Source of the DNA: Bdellovibrionales bacterium
GTDB taxonomy: Bacteria > Bdellovibrionota > JAFGOL01
Direction of reading: 5' to 3'
Length of the DNA: 9,197 bases
NCBI GenBank assembly: GCA_022707945.1
Contig: JAKIZQ010000037.1
Location: forward strand, 1-9,197
The translations under genes were made by a program, and so were the position numbers. This document shows, in pieces, positions 1 through 7,535 of the stretch. The notes below the pieces were generated by a model, which had not been told where the DNA came from, did not search any database, and worked only from the letters and a program-made list of their open reading frames with translations. Within the stretch, counting starts at the first letter, position 1; each line of letters opens with the position of its first letter.

Positions 1-1968
1 ATCATAACGTAATCCATTTACTAGATTTTTTAAGAACAAGTAGCCTCCCAATTTATCAAAGACTATCTCTACTTTTTCCCCTGTCATTTTTGTATCTAGC
101 AAGCTCTCTGTTAACATCTGTAGTTCAGCATCGAACAAAGCAGAATAAAGAGCCTCTACTTCCTTATTATAAGCATCTATGGTCCCTTTCATGAACCAGC
201 TATCAAGCAAATAGTTCTCTATAAACTGGGCTCCAATAAACACTATTGAATTTCTGAATATAGAGGTGGTATAGCGAATAGCTCCATTCTGATACCAAGG
301 TTTAGGGCTGTTCAATTTATTGAATGAATAATTTTGTATATCATCGTACAGCCACTTACACTTTTGTTTATTCAGTTTTTTCATTTTAAGATAGAACTGT
401 CCTGCTTTTAAAGGAGCTGACAAAGCAAGATCCATCATACCAAAAGCTAAAACAAACTTTGCCGTACCAGCCCAAGCCTTTGGGTCCACCACCGTCTTGG
501 CGGCAATTTGTGAGGCAAGGTTACTTATTTCCTGATTCTCTGATCCAAGTTCATCCCAGAATATCATTACACTGCCAACGGTCTCTGATAATTTTGCACC
601 TATACCCATAGAGAGTGTATATCCAACTACTCCTCTGAGCATATTCCCACCAAAACCATACATACCCTTATTACAATAACTATAGAGGCCTTTAACAAAT
701 TTTGGAGCTGGTATAGCCCTTACAGCCTCTGCGCCAAGAACAAAAGAAGCAAAAGGTATGTGTGTTTGCCAAAATTCTTCTTTGCTTGGGTCTAGATATC
801 GTTTGAAAGTATCGTACCAAAACTCCCTAAAGGTATATTTAAAGACTTCTTTGTCTCCACGTTTCTCTACATATATGGCTCGCTGTTCTTCTGTAAGGAA
901 CCTGCCTTGAGTAGCAATATTGAATGCATCTTTTATGATGATAGCAAAATACATATTAATAGCCGAACCAAGATGAGCCTTAACCATTGCACTCTTGGAT
1001 ATCATCTTGTTAACATTATCAGCGTCTCTTTTCTCTTTTTCCAGCAATCCATATATATAGGCCTTTGCTGTGCGTATCTTTCTTATTTTTTCTTTATTCT
1101 TAAGACTCGCATCATTCTCTATATTAGTTAAGGCCTCTACGAATAATACAGAAGCATCTATCCCTTGACTGCGTATCCTGGATATTTTTTCTTCTCTATC
1201 CTGCAGAGCATAAGATTGTATTTCCTCGAACATTATCATTTGTGGCAGACCTTTTATTCCCTTTAATTCAAGGTCCATCGCTGAATTGGTATTAGCTAGG
1301 TTAACAAATTTTCTTGATTTGTTGCTTATCCTGCTTTTTGCCTCTACCATTTTTCCTGCATATTTATCCCAAACTTTCTTATAATTTTTTAACTCCTTCA
1401 CTGCCTCTTGAACTACTTCCGTTAAAGGTTTTCCCTCATACCTTTCTTCGTAATCCTTTGGACCATTCTTGATCTCTTCTAGTGTAAGCTCTCTGTAATA
1501 ATTTTTTATATCCTGTTCGATATCGTACTCTAATATAACGTTAAGCTCATTCAATTCTTTGCTTAAATCTTTTGAGTTATAACCCAACTGTTCTTTTAAT
1601 ATTTGGTCCTGCAATCCTAGATTGTCTGTTTCAAAGACCATCGGTTCCATAATATCGATGGCTTTATAATATCTTTTTAGATACTCAGCATATTTTTTCT
1701 GGAAGGAATATACTTTCCTATAAAAGTCCTTATAGGCTTCATTATTCTCTGGAATCGTGTTCCTTACTGTCTCTAAAAATTCAGATATTTGTCTTTGTAC
1801 TCGCTCCTCTACACTAAGCTTTTCCTCTGGATCGCTCATCGCTGGATCATAACCGTCAGGGATATCATCTGAATTTACAGCTGAATTAAGATTGCTTGAA
1901 AAAAAGATACAAGTTATCAGCAGGGAACTTAACACCAGAGTCTTTATTTTTGTCACACAAATGAACAT
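1..1968 (-). CDS. Large putative exported protein of unknown function, C-terminus beyond the left edge
   Basis: An open frame of 656 codons runs off the left edge without a stop. The start is ATG at 1968; GGAGG lies at 1981-1985, 12 nt upstream, rather far. The N-terminus looks like a signal peptide: lysines near residues 7-9, a hydrophobic stretch at about 10-24, then small residues (NSA near 30). A Cys at about 20 is preceded by LIT, a poor lipobox, so signal peptidase I is more likely. Residues 45-390 are highly charged and probably helical. From about 383 the character changes: an aromatic-rich stretch (FWYDTF, then EEFWQTHIPFASF) leads into moderately hydrophobic segments near 445-471, 497-516 and 569-590. 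These could be membrane helices or a hydrophobic core. I recognise no catalytic motif or family. The gene stands alone, with its own possible promoter region upstream. Confidence 0.85.
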   Translation of the reverse strand, partial: MFICVTKIKTLVLSSLLITCIFFSSNLNSAVNSDDIPDGYDPAMSDPEEKLSVEERVQRQISEFLETVRNTIPENNEAYKDFYRKVYSFQKKYAEYLKRYYKAIDIMEPMVFETDNLGLQDQILKEQLGYNSKDLSKELNELNVILEYDIEQDIKNYYRELTLEEIKNGPKDYEERYEGKPLTEVVQEAVKELKNYKKVWDKYAGKMVEAKSRISNKSRKFVNLANTNSAMDLELKGIKGLPQMIMFEEIQSYALQDREEKISRIRSQGIDASVLFVEALTNIENDASLKNKEKIRKIRTAKAYIYGLLEKEKRDADNVNKMISKSAMVKAHLGSAINMYFAIIIKDAFNIATQGRFLTEEQRAIYVEKRGDKEVFKYTFREFWYDTFKRYLDPSKEEFWQTHIPFASFVLGAEAVRAIPAPKFVKGLYSYCNKGMYGFGGNMLRGVVGYTLSMGIGAKLSETVGSVMIFWDELGSENQEISNLASQIAAKTVVDPKAWAGTAKFVLAFGMMDLALSAPLKAGQFYLKMKKLNKQKCKWLYDDIQNYSFNKLNSPKPWYQNGAIRYTTSIFRNSIVFIGAQFIENYLLDSWFMKGTIDAYNKEVEALYSALFDAELQMLTESLLDTKMTGEKVEIVFDKLGGYLFLKNLVNGLRYD

Positions 1969-2099
1969 CTGGAAATCGAGCCTCCAAAAAGAACAATTTG
2001 CAATAAACAAGCCAACTTTGAAAAATCCAAAGTTCAGATATGGTTAACAAGTACTTCTTATAAAAAAGTATAAAAAACCATAAGTACAAACTTCGGTAT

Positions 2100-2128
2100 T
2101 TTTTACAATTTTTAGAGCATTAAGTCAA
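2100..2128 (-). promoter_or_regulatory. Possible promoter of the large exported protein
   Basis: On the minus strand TTGACT (2128-2123) is followed after 17 bp by TAAAAA (2105-2100). The -35 is good and the -10 weak. It would give a leader of about 125 nt before the ATG at 1968. The surrounding 245-bp gap is very AT-rich, so a chance match is possible; I see nothing else in the gap except an unstructured run of eight A at 2177-2184. Confidence 0.3.
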
Positions 2129-2213
2129 GCTAATAGGTATAATATTAAAAGATTTTTATTAAATTAAAGCTTTGTTAAAAAAAACAAGACAAGTGTATAA
2201 ATTTTTTACATTA

Positions 2214-2585
2214 TTAGAGGTCTTCTTTTAGGACTTTTCTTCTGTTTTTCTTTAACACAGAATGCTTTTTCTTGGTCTGCAGATCTTTCTCTTTAACGCT
2301 GGATGGTTTTTTTGTCTTTTTTCTTGGTTTTTTTATCTTTCTATATGCTTCAATTTTTCTTTTAAGCAGTTCAAGAGCGATGGCTTTGTTTCTGTGCTGG
2401 CTTGGGCTTTCCTGGACTTTAACTGTTAAACCTGTAGGGATATGGGTTAATTTAACAGCACTATCTGTTCTATTAACGTGCTGACCACCCTTGCCACTTG
2501 CACGCATGGTTTCCACTCTACATTCCAACAAAAGTTTATCATTAAGCCTCATAGTAACAATAATTAGACCACGAAGTACTTGCAA
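2214..2585 (-). CDS. Small release-factor-like protein with GGQ domain (probable ribosome rescue factor)
   Basis: The product is about 123 aa and consists of the RF-1 catalytic domain alone. SGKGGQHVNRTDSAVKL carries the GGQ tripeptide that triggers peptidyl-tRNA hydrolysis in class I release factors; it is followed by HIPTGLTV and SPSQHRNKA, typical of the family. The domains that RF1 and RF2 use to read stop codons are absent. The last 45 residues are almost all Lys/Arg with short acidic stretches, like the basic tail that ArfB inserts into the mRNA tunnel. The GGQ surroundings resemble the RF1 and MTRFR/C12orf65-like group more than ArfB itself. By family knowledge it would free peptides from stalled ribosomes; that is inference here. 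An AGGAG at 2594-2598 is 8 nt from TTG 2585, favouring that start over TTG 2591 or the ATG at 2552, which has no ribosome binding site. Divergent from ktrB. Confidence 0.85.
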   Translation of the reverse strand: MQVLRGLIIVTMRLNDKLLLECRVETMRASGKGGQHVNRTDSAVKLTHIPTGLTVKVQESPSQHRNKAIALELLKRKIEAYRKIKKPRKKTKKPSSVKEKDLQTKKKHSVLKKNRRKVLKEDL

Positions 2586-2608
2586 AAACAAGACTCCTAA
2601 AAGACAAT
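2580..2608 (+). promoter_or_regulatory. Probable ktrB promoter at the start codon
   Basis: TTGCAA (2580-2585), 17 bp, then GACAAT (2603-2608), which ends 8 nt before the ktrB ATG at 2617. No Shine-Dalgarno sequence precedes that ATG, so the mRNA would be leaderless or nearly so. The -35 box lies in the 5' end of the divergent release-factor-like gene. The match is moderate (4/6 in each box), but the position repeats at other genes here. Confidence 0.4.
2594..2598 (-). promoter_or_regulatory. Shine-Dalgarno AGGAG that points to a TTG start
   Basis: AGGAG on the minus strand lies 8 nt before TTG 2585 and only 2 nt before TTG 2591. This makes 2585 the best start for the release-factor-like gene. 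The site lies inside the likely ktrB promoter on the other strand. Confidence 0.5.
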
Positions 2609-2616
2609 AAGCTCAA

Positions 2617-3972
2617 ATGTTAAGCAAGCTATACAAAAACCCATATCTTTATATACTGTCGGCCTACGTCGTAGCTATAATTGTTGGTGGTTTAATATTA
2701 TTTTTACCAGTATCAATAAATAACCCAATAAGTTTTATAGATGCAATTTACACAGCTACTAGTGCTATCTGTGTAACAGGACTAACAGTTGTTGATGTTG
2801 ATTATACTTTCACCACTTTTGGTGAAATGATAATACTTTTTCTTATCCAAATAGGCGGAATCGGCATAACTATATTCTCAGCATTTTTAATGCTGGCCAC
2901 AAGAAGAGAGTTTTCTATGCTGAACCAATCCGTAGTAGAAGAAAGTTTGACCATGGATAGGCAAATAAAAACAAAAAGATTAGTGCTTTACGTTGTATTA
3001 ATAACCTTCTTTGTTGAACTCATAGGAGCCACTTTCTTAAGCTTTTATTTTACCAAATATTACAGAACTGCTGAGGCCATATACAAAGGTATATTCACTG
3101 CTATCTCTGCCTTTTGTAATGCAGGATTTACCCTTTCCTCTAACAACATAGAAACATATTCAACTCACGTAGGTATAAATCTTACATTAATGTTGCTGAT
3201 ATTCATAGGCGGTATAGGGTATTTTTGTATAATAGAAATGCTAAAAAACATAAAAGAAAAGAAAATATCATTTAAAAAATACCACTTCTCTATCCATACA
3301 AAATCTGCGTTCCTTGTAAGCTGTGGGCTAATACTTTTTGGTGCCATTAGTTTTTTTATATTTGAACATGACAAACTATTAGCGTCCTATACTTTTATGG
3401 AAAGCACTCTCATCTCTTTCTTTCAATCAGTAACAGCAAGAACTGCCGGCTTTAACAGTATTTCTTTTGCTAGTGTTATCCAAGCAACACTTTTATTATT
3501 TGGAGCCTTAATGTTCATAGGAGCAAGCTCTGCATCCTGTGGTGGTGGAGTAAAAACAACTACCTTTTGGGTATTAATAAAATCTTTTACAGCCAGTATA
3601 AAGAATAGAGAACATGTTTTCATGTTCAAAAGATCCATTCCAAAACCAGTAGTTAAAAAAGCAGTCCTTTTAAGCATCCTGGCAGTAGTATGGATTTTCA
3701 TAGCTAGTATTTTGATCTCACTCTTCGAAAGACACGCACTTGCTACAGGTCAACTAAGATTAGATCAACTGGTCTTTGAGATAATCTCTGCCTTTGGCAC
3801 CGTTGGACTTTCTACAGGCATAAGTGATAAGATCAGTGAAGCAAGTAAGATTGTAATAATATCGACAATGTACTTTGGAAGAACTGGCCTTTTAACAATA
3901 GTATCTTTCTTTGCATTCTCGATAAAAGAAGAAAGATTTAATTACCCAGAAGAAGATATATTTGTAGGATAG
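2617..3972 (+). CDS. ktrB: Potassium uptake channel subunit, TrkH/KtrB family
   Basis: The 451-aa integral membrane protein has four repeated membrane-pore-membrane units. The four pore loops with their filter glycines are visible: CVTGL (Gly55), NAGF (Gly170), TAGF (Gly278) and TVGL (Gly397). A glycine-rich intramembrane loop (IGASSASCGGGVKTTTF, about 301-317) corresponds to the gating loop of KtrB. In this family the subunit dimerises and conducts K+, sometimes Na+-coupled, under control of a cytoplasmic RCK ring. Length (about 450) and the directly following single-RCK gene fit KtrAB better than the larger TrkH/TrkA pair. The start at ATG 2617 gives the normal short N-terminus before the first helix (about 11-32). 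No Shine-Dalgarno sequence is present, but a possible promoter is immediately upstream. ktrA follows after 15 nt, so the two form an operon. Confidence 0.95.
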   Translation: MLSKLYKNPYLYILSAYVVAIIVGGLILFLPVSINNPISFIDAIYTATSAICVTGLTVVDVDYTFTTFGEMIILFLIQIGGIGITIFSAFLMLATRREFSMLNQSVVEESLTMDRQIKTKRLVLYVVLITFFVELIGATFLSFYFTKYYRTAEAIYKGIFTAISAFCNAGFTLSSNNIETYSTHVGINLTLMLLIFIGGIGYFCIIEMLKNIKEKKISFKKYHFSIHTKSAFLVSCGLILFGAISFFIFEHDKLLASYTFMESTLISFFQSVTARTAGFNSISFASVIQATLLLFGALMFIGASSASCGGGVKTTTFWVLIKSFTASIKNREHVFMFKRSIPKPVVKKAVLLSILAVVWIFIASILISLFERHALATGQLRLDQLVFEIISAFGTVGLSTGISDKISEASKIVIISTMYFGRTGLLTIVSFFAFSIKEERFNYPEEDIFVG

Positions 3973-3987
3973 GAGGGAACAAAAAAG

Positions 3988-4638
3988 ATGAAGCACCTAA
4001 TAGTTGGAGCCGGATACTTTGGGTACAATCTTGCTTTAAGCCTTTCAAGGAAAGGTGAAGAAGTAATTATCATAGATAAAGATATGGGTAAGATATCTAT
4101 ACTCAGAGACGTGGTTACAAAAGCCATACAAGTTGATGCCACAGACAAGGAAATGTTAAAAAAGATAATCCCCGCAGACGTGGATCAGGCTGTCGTTAGT
4201 ATAGGCAAAAGCTTAGAAGCAAGCCTTGTTGTATGCGTAATATTAAAGGATCTTGGAATAAAAAGGATAGTCGCTAAGTGCCATAGCCCAGAACATGAAA
4301 AATTACTTAAGATGATGGGAATAGATTTTATCGTAGATCCAGAAAAACAAATGGCAGAACATTTGGCAGACAGATTGGTGGATCCAGACGTAATAGACTA
4401 CATACCTCTTGAAAGTGGCTTTAAGATAATAAAAGCACACCCTCCAAAAGAATTACAGAACCAAAAACTAAAGGACCTTGATATTAGAAGAAGATTTTCC
4501 ATAAACATCATCGGTATAAAAAAGAAAACAGGAAATTCATATAATTTTGATATGGCACCCGGTGGAGACACCATACTTTCTCACGAAGACATAATAATAG
4601 CCGCTGGGAAAGAAGAAGACATAACTAAGCTTTTTTAG
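3988..4638 (+). CDS. ktrA: KtrA/TrkA-type RCK regulatory subunit of K+ uptake
   Basis: The 216-aa cytosolic protein begins with an RCK_N Rossmann fold: VGAGYFG supplies the glycines 7, 9 and 12 of the GxGxxG loop, and Asp30 at the end of strand 2 (IIIDKD) is the usual ribose ligand. VDPEKQMAEHLADRL near 112-126 is typical of the linker helices, and residues from about 135 form the RCK_C domain. Family members form an octameric ring under KtrB and gate it with ATP/ADP or NAD(H). One RCK unit of about 220 aa is the KtrA size; TrkA has two. A strong AGGAGGG at 3971-3977 overlaps the ktrB stop codon and lies 10 nt before the ATG, so the genes are co-transcribed and probably translationally linked. 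The 3' end overlaps the convergent radical SAM gene by 14 bp, leaving no room for a separate terminator. Confidence 0.95.
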   Translation: MKHLIVGAGYFGYNLALSLSRKGEEVIIIDKDMGKISILRDVVTKAIQVDATDKEMLKKIIPADVDQAVVSIGKSLEASLVVCVILKDLGIKRIVAKCHSPEHEKLLKMMGIDFIVDPEKQMAEHLADRLVDPDVIDYIPLESGFKIIKAHPPKELQNQKLKDLDIRRRFSINIIGIKKKTGNSYNFDMAPGGDTILSHEDIIIAAGKEEDITKLF

Positions 4639-5458
4639 AAAACCTTTGTATATAAGTACAACGTTTGCAAAGATCCTCAATAAGAGTGTTATTATCAAAA
4701 CCTTTTTTTATATTTTTTGCCCTATCACTGTTCAAAATGTCTGAAAGAGCCCCTTTAAGACAGTTACCTAATGAAATATTGCCCTCACTGTCTAAACAAC
4801 AGGGTACCACAGTCCCGTCGCTCAGTATACCTATGTGAGAGCCCATACCGTAACAAGTCCCTTTATTATTTAAAAGTGGTTTGTCTAATGTCGGCCATTC
4901 AAACCTTGAATCAAAATGTAAGAAAACATTATTCCATATCCTTTTAGATTTAATCGACTTAACGTCTATGTTTCTATTTATTGTAATAGATAAAGAGCTC
5001 TCTATTTCCCGTAGTAATTCTTCATTATCTTCTACACCCACGTTCCACAATCTTAAGTTAATGTAAAGTTCTGGTCTTAATTCGTTAGCCTGTTTACAAA
5101 AACAAAGAATATCCTTAAGTTCTTTATTAGCCTGTAAAGAAAAATTAATCTGTCTTAACGCCCTACTCTTAAGAAGAAGTTCACTATATTTGTTTAAAAG
5201 TATAGCATTGGTGCTTATCTGGGCCTTAACGCCCTCTTCTAGACATATATTCAGTATCTTCTCAAGTTCTGGATGACACAAAGGCTCTCCCATCAAATAA
5301 AGACAAAGCTCTTCACACAAGGGTTTTGCCTGTTTTACTATGGTTCTGAATTCATCAACACTCAATGATCTTTTCTTTCTATTAAGTTTAGCACTTGGAC
5401 AAAAATCACAATCAAGATTGCAGATGTTGGTTATCTCTATATATATTTTTTTGAACAT
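4625..5458 (-). CDS. Radical SAM protein with SPASM-like C-terminal cysteine cluster
   Basis: The product is about 277 aa. CNLDCDFC near residues 13-20 is the CxxxCxxC motif that binds the [4Fe-4S] cluster and S-adenosylmethionine. LYLMGEPLCHPEL near 53-65 is the GGE-type SAM-binding motif, and QISTNAILL is the next conserved strand. The C-terminal third carries Cys at about 202, 220, 221, 233, 264 and 267, including VVPCC and CKRC. This matches a SPASM domain, which holds auxiliary Fe-S clusters in enzymes that modify peptides, cofactors or sugars. No precursor peptide or pathway gene lies nearby, so the substrate is unknown. TTG 5461 is an alternative start, but ATG 5458 directly follows it. 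There is no clear Shine-Dalgarno sequence, and a promoter-like -10 lies 9 nt upstream. Divergent from sdaA and convergent with ktrA. Confidence 0.9.
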   Translation of the reverse strand: MFKKIYIEITNICNLDCDFCPSAKLNRKKRSLSVDEFRTIVKQAKPLCEELCLYLMGEPLCHPELEKILNICLEEGVKAQISTNAILLNKYSELLLKSRALRQINFSLQANKELKDILCFCKQANELRPELYINLRLWNVGVEDNEELLREIESSLSITINRNIDVKSIKSKRIWNNVFLHFDSRFEWPTLDKPLLNNKGTCYGMGSHIGILSDGTVVPCCLDSEGNISLGNCLKGALSDILNSDRAKNIKKGFDNNTLIEDLCKRCTYIQRFSKKA

Positions 5459-5467
5459 CAAAGAACA

Positions 5468-5494
5468 ATTATCCCTGCCTTCTTTTTAAGTCAA
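5468..5494 (-). promoter_or_regulatory. Probable promoter of the radical SAM gene
   Basis: Minus strand TTGACT (5494-5489), 15 bp, GATAAT (5473-5468). The -10 ends 9 nt before ATG 5458, so transcription would start at about the start codon. The spacer is short; the adjacent ATAATT reading gives 16 bp. Its -35 box directly abuts the -35 of the sdaA promoter on the other strand. Confidence 0.4.
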
Positions 5495-5523
5495 TTGCAA
5501 GCAAACACTCTTAATGCTAGCAT
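5495..5523 (+). promoter_or_regulatory. Probable sdaA promoter at the start codon
   Basis: TTGCAA (5495-5500), 17 bp, TAGCAT (5518-5523), with the -10 ending 7 nt before ATG 5531. No ribosome binding site lies between. The -35 hexamer is identical to that proposed for ktrB. Each box matches only 4/6, so confidence rests mainly on position. Confidence 0.38.
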
Positions 5524-5530
5524 CTCTTTC

Positions 5531-6905
5531 ATGAACATTAGTATTTTTGATATCTACAACATCGGTATTGGGCCCTCTAGCTCTCATACAGTTGGGCCAA
5601 TGAGGGCTGGAAAATATTTTGTAGAAAAAGTTAATAAAACATGACATTTTTGAGGAAACCAAGAGGATACAAATACACATCTATGGTTCTTTAGCGGCCA
5701 CTGGCAGGGGGCATGGAACAGACAAGGCATTACTACTAGGATTAGAAGGATACACCCCTGAAGATATAGATGTAGACAAAAAAGACGAAATAGTTAACGA
5801 GATACTAAAGAAAGATAAGATACTATTGCTTGGTAGAAAACCCATAGACTTTATTCCACAAAGGGACATGATATACAAGCCTCAAGAAACGCTTCCTCAC
5901 CACCCAAACGGACTTTTATTCAAAGCATATAATAGCGACGATAAACCCATTTACAACAAAATATATTATTCAACTGGTGGCGGTTTTCTTGTTGGAGCAA
6001 AAGCCGCTGTAATGAATAAATTCAAAAAAGATAAAATACAGTTAAAATACCCTTTTAGATCTGCCAAAGACCTGCTTGAAGTGTGTGCCCAAAATAAAAA
6101 GTCAATAAGCCAAATAGTCTTTGAGAATGAGTTACACTGGAACAGCGAACAGGATGTTTACAAAAAATTAGACAAGATATGGAACACCATGCAAGAAAGT
6201 GTAAAAAATGGTTGTAAGAAAAAAGGCGTACTCCCAGGTTCATTAAAGTTAAAAAGAAGAGCCTATGAAATGTATAACAAATTAAAAAAGAAGAATAACA
6301 GCAACGATGCACTCAGGGAACTCGATTGGGTAAATCTTTATGCTCTTGCTGTAAACGAGGTAAATGCAGATGGTGGCAGAATAGTAACAGCGCCCACCAA
6401 TGGTGCGGCAGGGATACTCCCAGCAGTAATGCATTATTATATTAATTTTTGCTCCAATAGTTCTATAGACGGGATTTATAAAATGCTTTTATGCTCTGGT
6501 GCTATTGCAATGTTATATAAAACCAATGCTTCTATCTCTGGTGCAGAGGTCGGATGCCAGGGAGAAGTTGGAGTTGCCTGTTCCATGGCGGCGGCAGGTT
6601 TAACAGAAGCTCTTGGAGGCAGTCCAGAACAAGTAGAGAACGCGGCAGAAATAGGAATGGAACATAACCTTGGTCTAACTTGTGATCCAATAGATGGATT
6701 GGTCCAAATACCCTGTATAGAAAGAAACGCTATGGGTGCTGTAAAGGCCATAAACGCAAGTAGGATGGCCCTAGATGGTGACGGTAAACACTATGTTTCT
6801 TTGGATATGGTAATAAAAACCATGTTGGCTACAGGACACGACATGAAGGTAAAGTATAAAGAAACCTCTATGGGTGGTTTGGCTGTTAACATAACCGAGT
6901 GCTAA
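5531..6905 (+). pseudogene. sdaA: L-serine dehydratase (L-serine ammonia-lyase), frameshifted after codon 36
   Basis: This enzyme converts L-serine to pyruvate and ammonia with a [4Fe-4S] cluster. Two frames together encode a whole single-chain protein. Frame one (5531-5644) gives the exact family N-terminus, SIFDIYNIGIGPSSSHTVG then PMRAGK, and stops at TGA 5642 after 37 aa. The next frame, from 5643 to the stop at 6905, continues with DIFEETKRIQIHIYGSL, GRGHGTDKA, STGGGFLVG, TAPTNGAAGILPAV, SGAEVGCQGEVGVACSM and IGMEHNLGLTCDPIDG. The last residue is Cys, as expected for the C-terminal cysteine that caps the cluster in this family. Removing one A from the AAAA at 5636-5639 restores about 457 aa, close to E. 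coli SdaA (454). There are no other lesions, so the break is recent, bypassed by +1 frameshifting, or a sequence error. A possible promoter overlaps the start and a terminator follows. Confidence 0.93.
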
Positions 6906-6926
6906 GTAGATACATTCTTAAATAAC

Positions 6927-6961
6927 AAAAAGGCCGTCCCTTTTCAAGGACGGCCTTTTTT
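6927..6961. terminator. Bidirectional intrinsic terminator
   Basis: A GC-rich stem (GGCCGTCC at 6932-6939 with GGACGGCC at 6948-6955) with an 8-nt loop is flanked by A5 on the left and T6 on the right. It works on both strands: it ends sdaA 22 nt after its stop codon and also ends the convergent RRM gene. Confidence 0.93.
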
Positions 6962-6981
6962 CTGATAAAACTAATTATCGT

Positions 6982-7266
6982 TTACCAACGTCTGTTGTTT
7001 CCACCAGAACGTGAGTCTGTTTTTGGTTTAGCTTCACTAACCCTGATGTTTCTTCCTTCAAGTTCTGTGTTGTCCAACTGTTCAATAGCTTTTTTAGCTT
7101 CGTCAGTTGTTGACATTTCAACAAATGCAAATCCTTTTGAACGACCACTGTCGTTGTCTGTGATTACCTTCGCTGATACGACTTCACCGTACTGTGAAAA
7201 AAGTTCGTTCAATGAATTTTCTGTTGCGCTGTAAGGAAGATTCCCTACGTAAAGTTTCTTTTCCAT
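6982..7266 (-). CDS. Small RRM-type RNA-binding protein
   Basis: The 94-aa protein is one RNA recognition motif plus a short tail. LYVGNL (5-10) is RNP2 and KGFAFVEM (44-51) is RNP1; their aromatic residues stack on RNA bases. The spacing and the SATENSLNELFSQYGEV helix are typical. The tail (about 82-94) is basic and rich in Gly, Asn and Arg, like the glycine-rich tails of cyanobacterial and other bacterial Rbp proteins, though shorter. These proteins are often linked to cold response or mRNA binding; nothing here shows that directly. AAGGAGGG at 7276-7283, 9 nt before the ATG, is the best ribosome binding site in the window and suggests high expression. The upstream region has several small hairpins (7289-7300, 7351-7381, 7384-7397) but no convincing promoter. 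It shares the terminator with sdaA. Confidence 0.95.
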   Translation of the reverse strand: MEKKLYVGNLPYSATENSLNELFSQYGEVVSAKVITDNDSGRSKGFAFVEMSTTDEAKKAIEQLDNTELEGRNIRVSEAKPKTDSRSGGNNRRW

Positions 7267-7350
7267 TTCTTAAATCCCTCCTTAGGATCTCTTGTGAGAG
7301 CCGATAAAGAGAAATTTATTCAATCTTCGACATCACAAAATTTATTCTTG

Positions 7351-7381
7351 GCATTAGTACCATTATTCATACCCATAATGC
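7351..7381. repeat. Nested small inverted repeats upstream of the RRM gene
   Basis: GCATTA (7351-7356) pairs with TAATGC (7376-7381), and CATTAT (7361-7366) pairs with ATAATG (7375-7380). The two hairpins share their right arm and exclude each other. They lie 85-115 bp before the RRM start and could be an operator or a leader structure if the transcript begins upstream. Short AT-rich arms make chance possible. Confidence 0.35.
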
Positions 7382-7413
7382 AAGGATTATTTTATCCACC
7401 CCTTTAATATGTA

Positions 7414-7512
7414 AGTATCTTGACTTTATACTAGAAAAACGAACCCAAGACATATGCTACATGATTTTTTACGAGTATTTTGGCTTTATACGAGAAAGGC
7501 GCGAACCGAGAC
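7414..7512 (+). repeat. Imperfect direct repeat, two copies 60 bp apart
   Basis: Copy one (7414-7451) and copy two (7474-7512) share AGTAT, CTTTATAC or its variant, GAGAAA or TAGAAA, CGAACC and AGAC in the same order, with a few substitutions and small indels. They lie in the gene-free 7267-7660 region, immediately left of the palindromic element. I see no coding potential or promoter in them. Confidence 0.6.
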
Positions 7513-7535
7513 GACTACAGATATACATGAACAGA

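Noticed and set aside
2170..2213. Intrinsic terminator after the release-factor-like gene
   Set aside because: A run of T on the minus strand (2177-2184) exists, but no stable GC-containing stem precedes it.
2272..2484. Plus-strand hydrophobic open frame
   Set aside because: It is the antisense of the Lys/Arg-rich tail and GGQ domain of the release-factor-like gene; its hydrophobic look is a by-product of that composition.
5826..6905. Independent short serine dehydratase starting at TTG 5826
   Set aside because: The frame is open and family-like back to 5643, and the missing N-terminus is found in the neighbouring frame, so this is the 3' part of a frameshifted gene.
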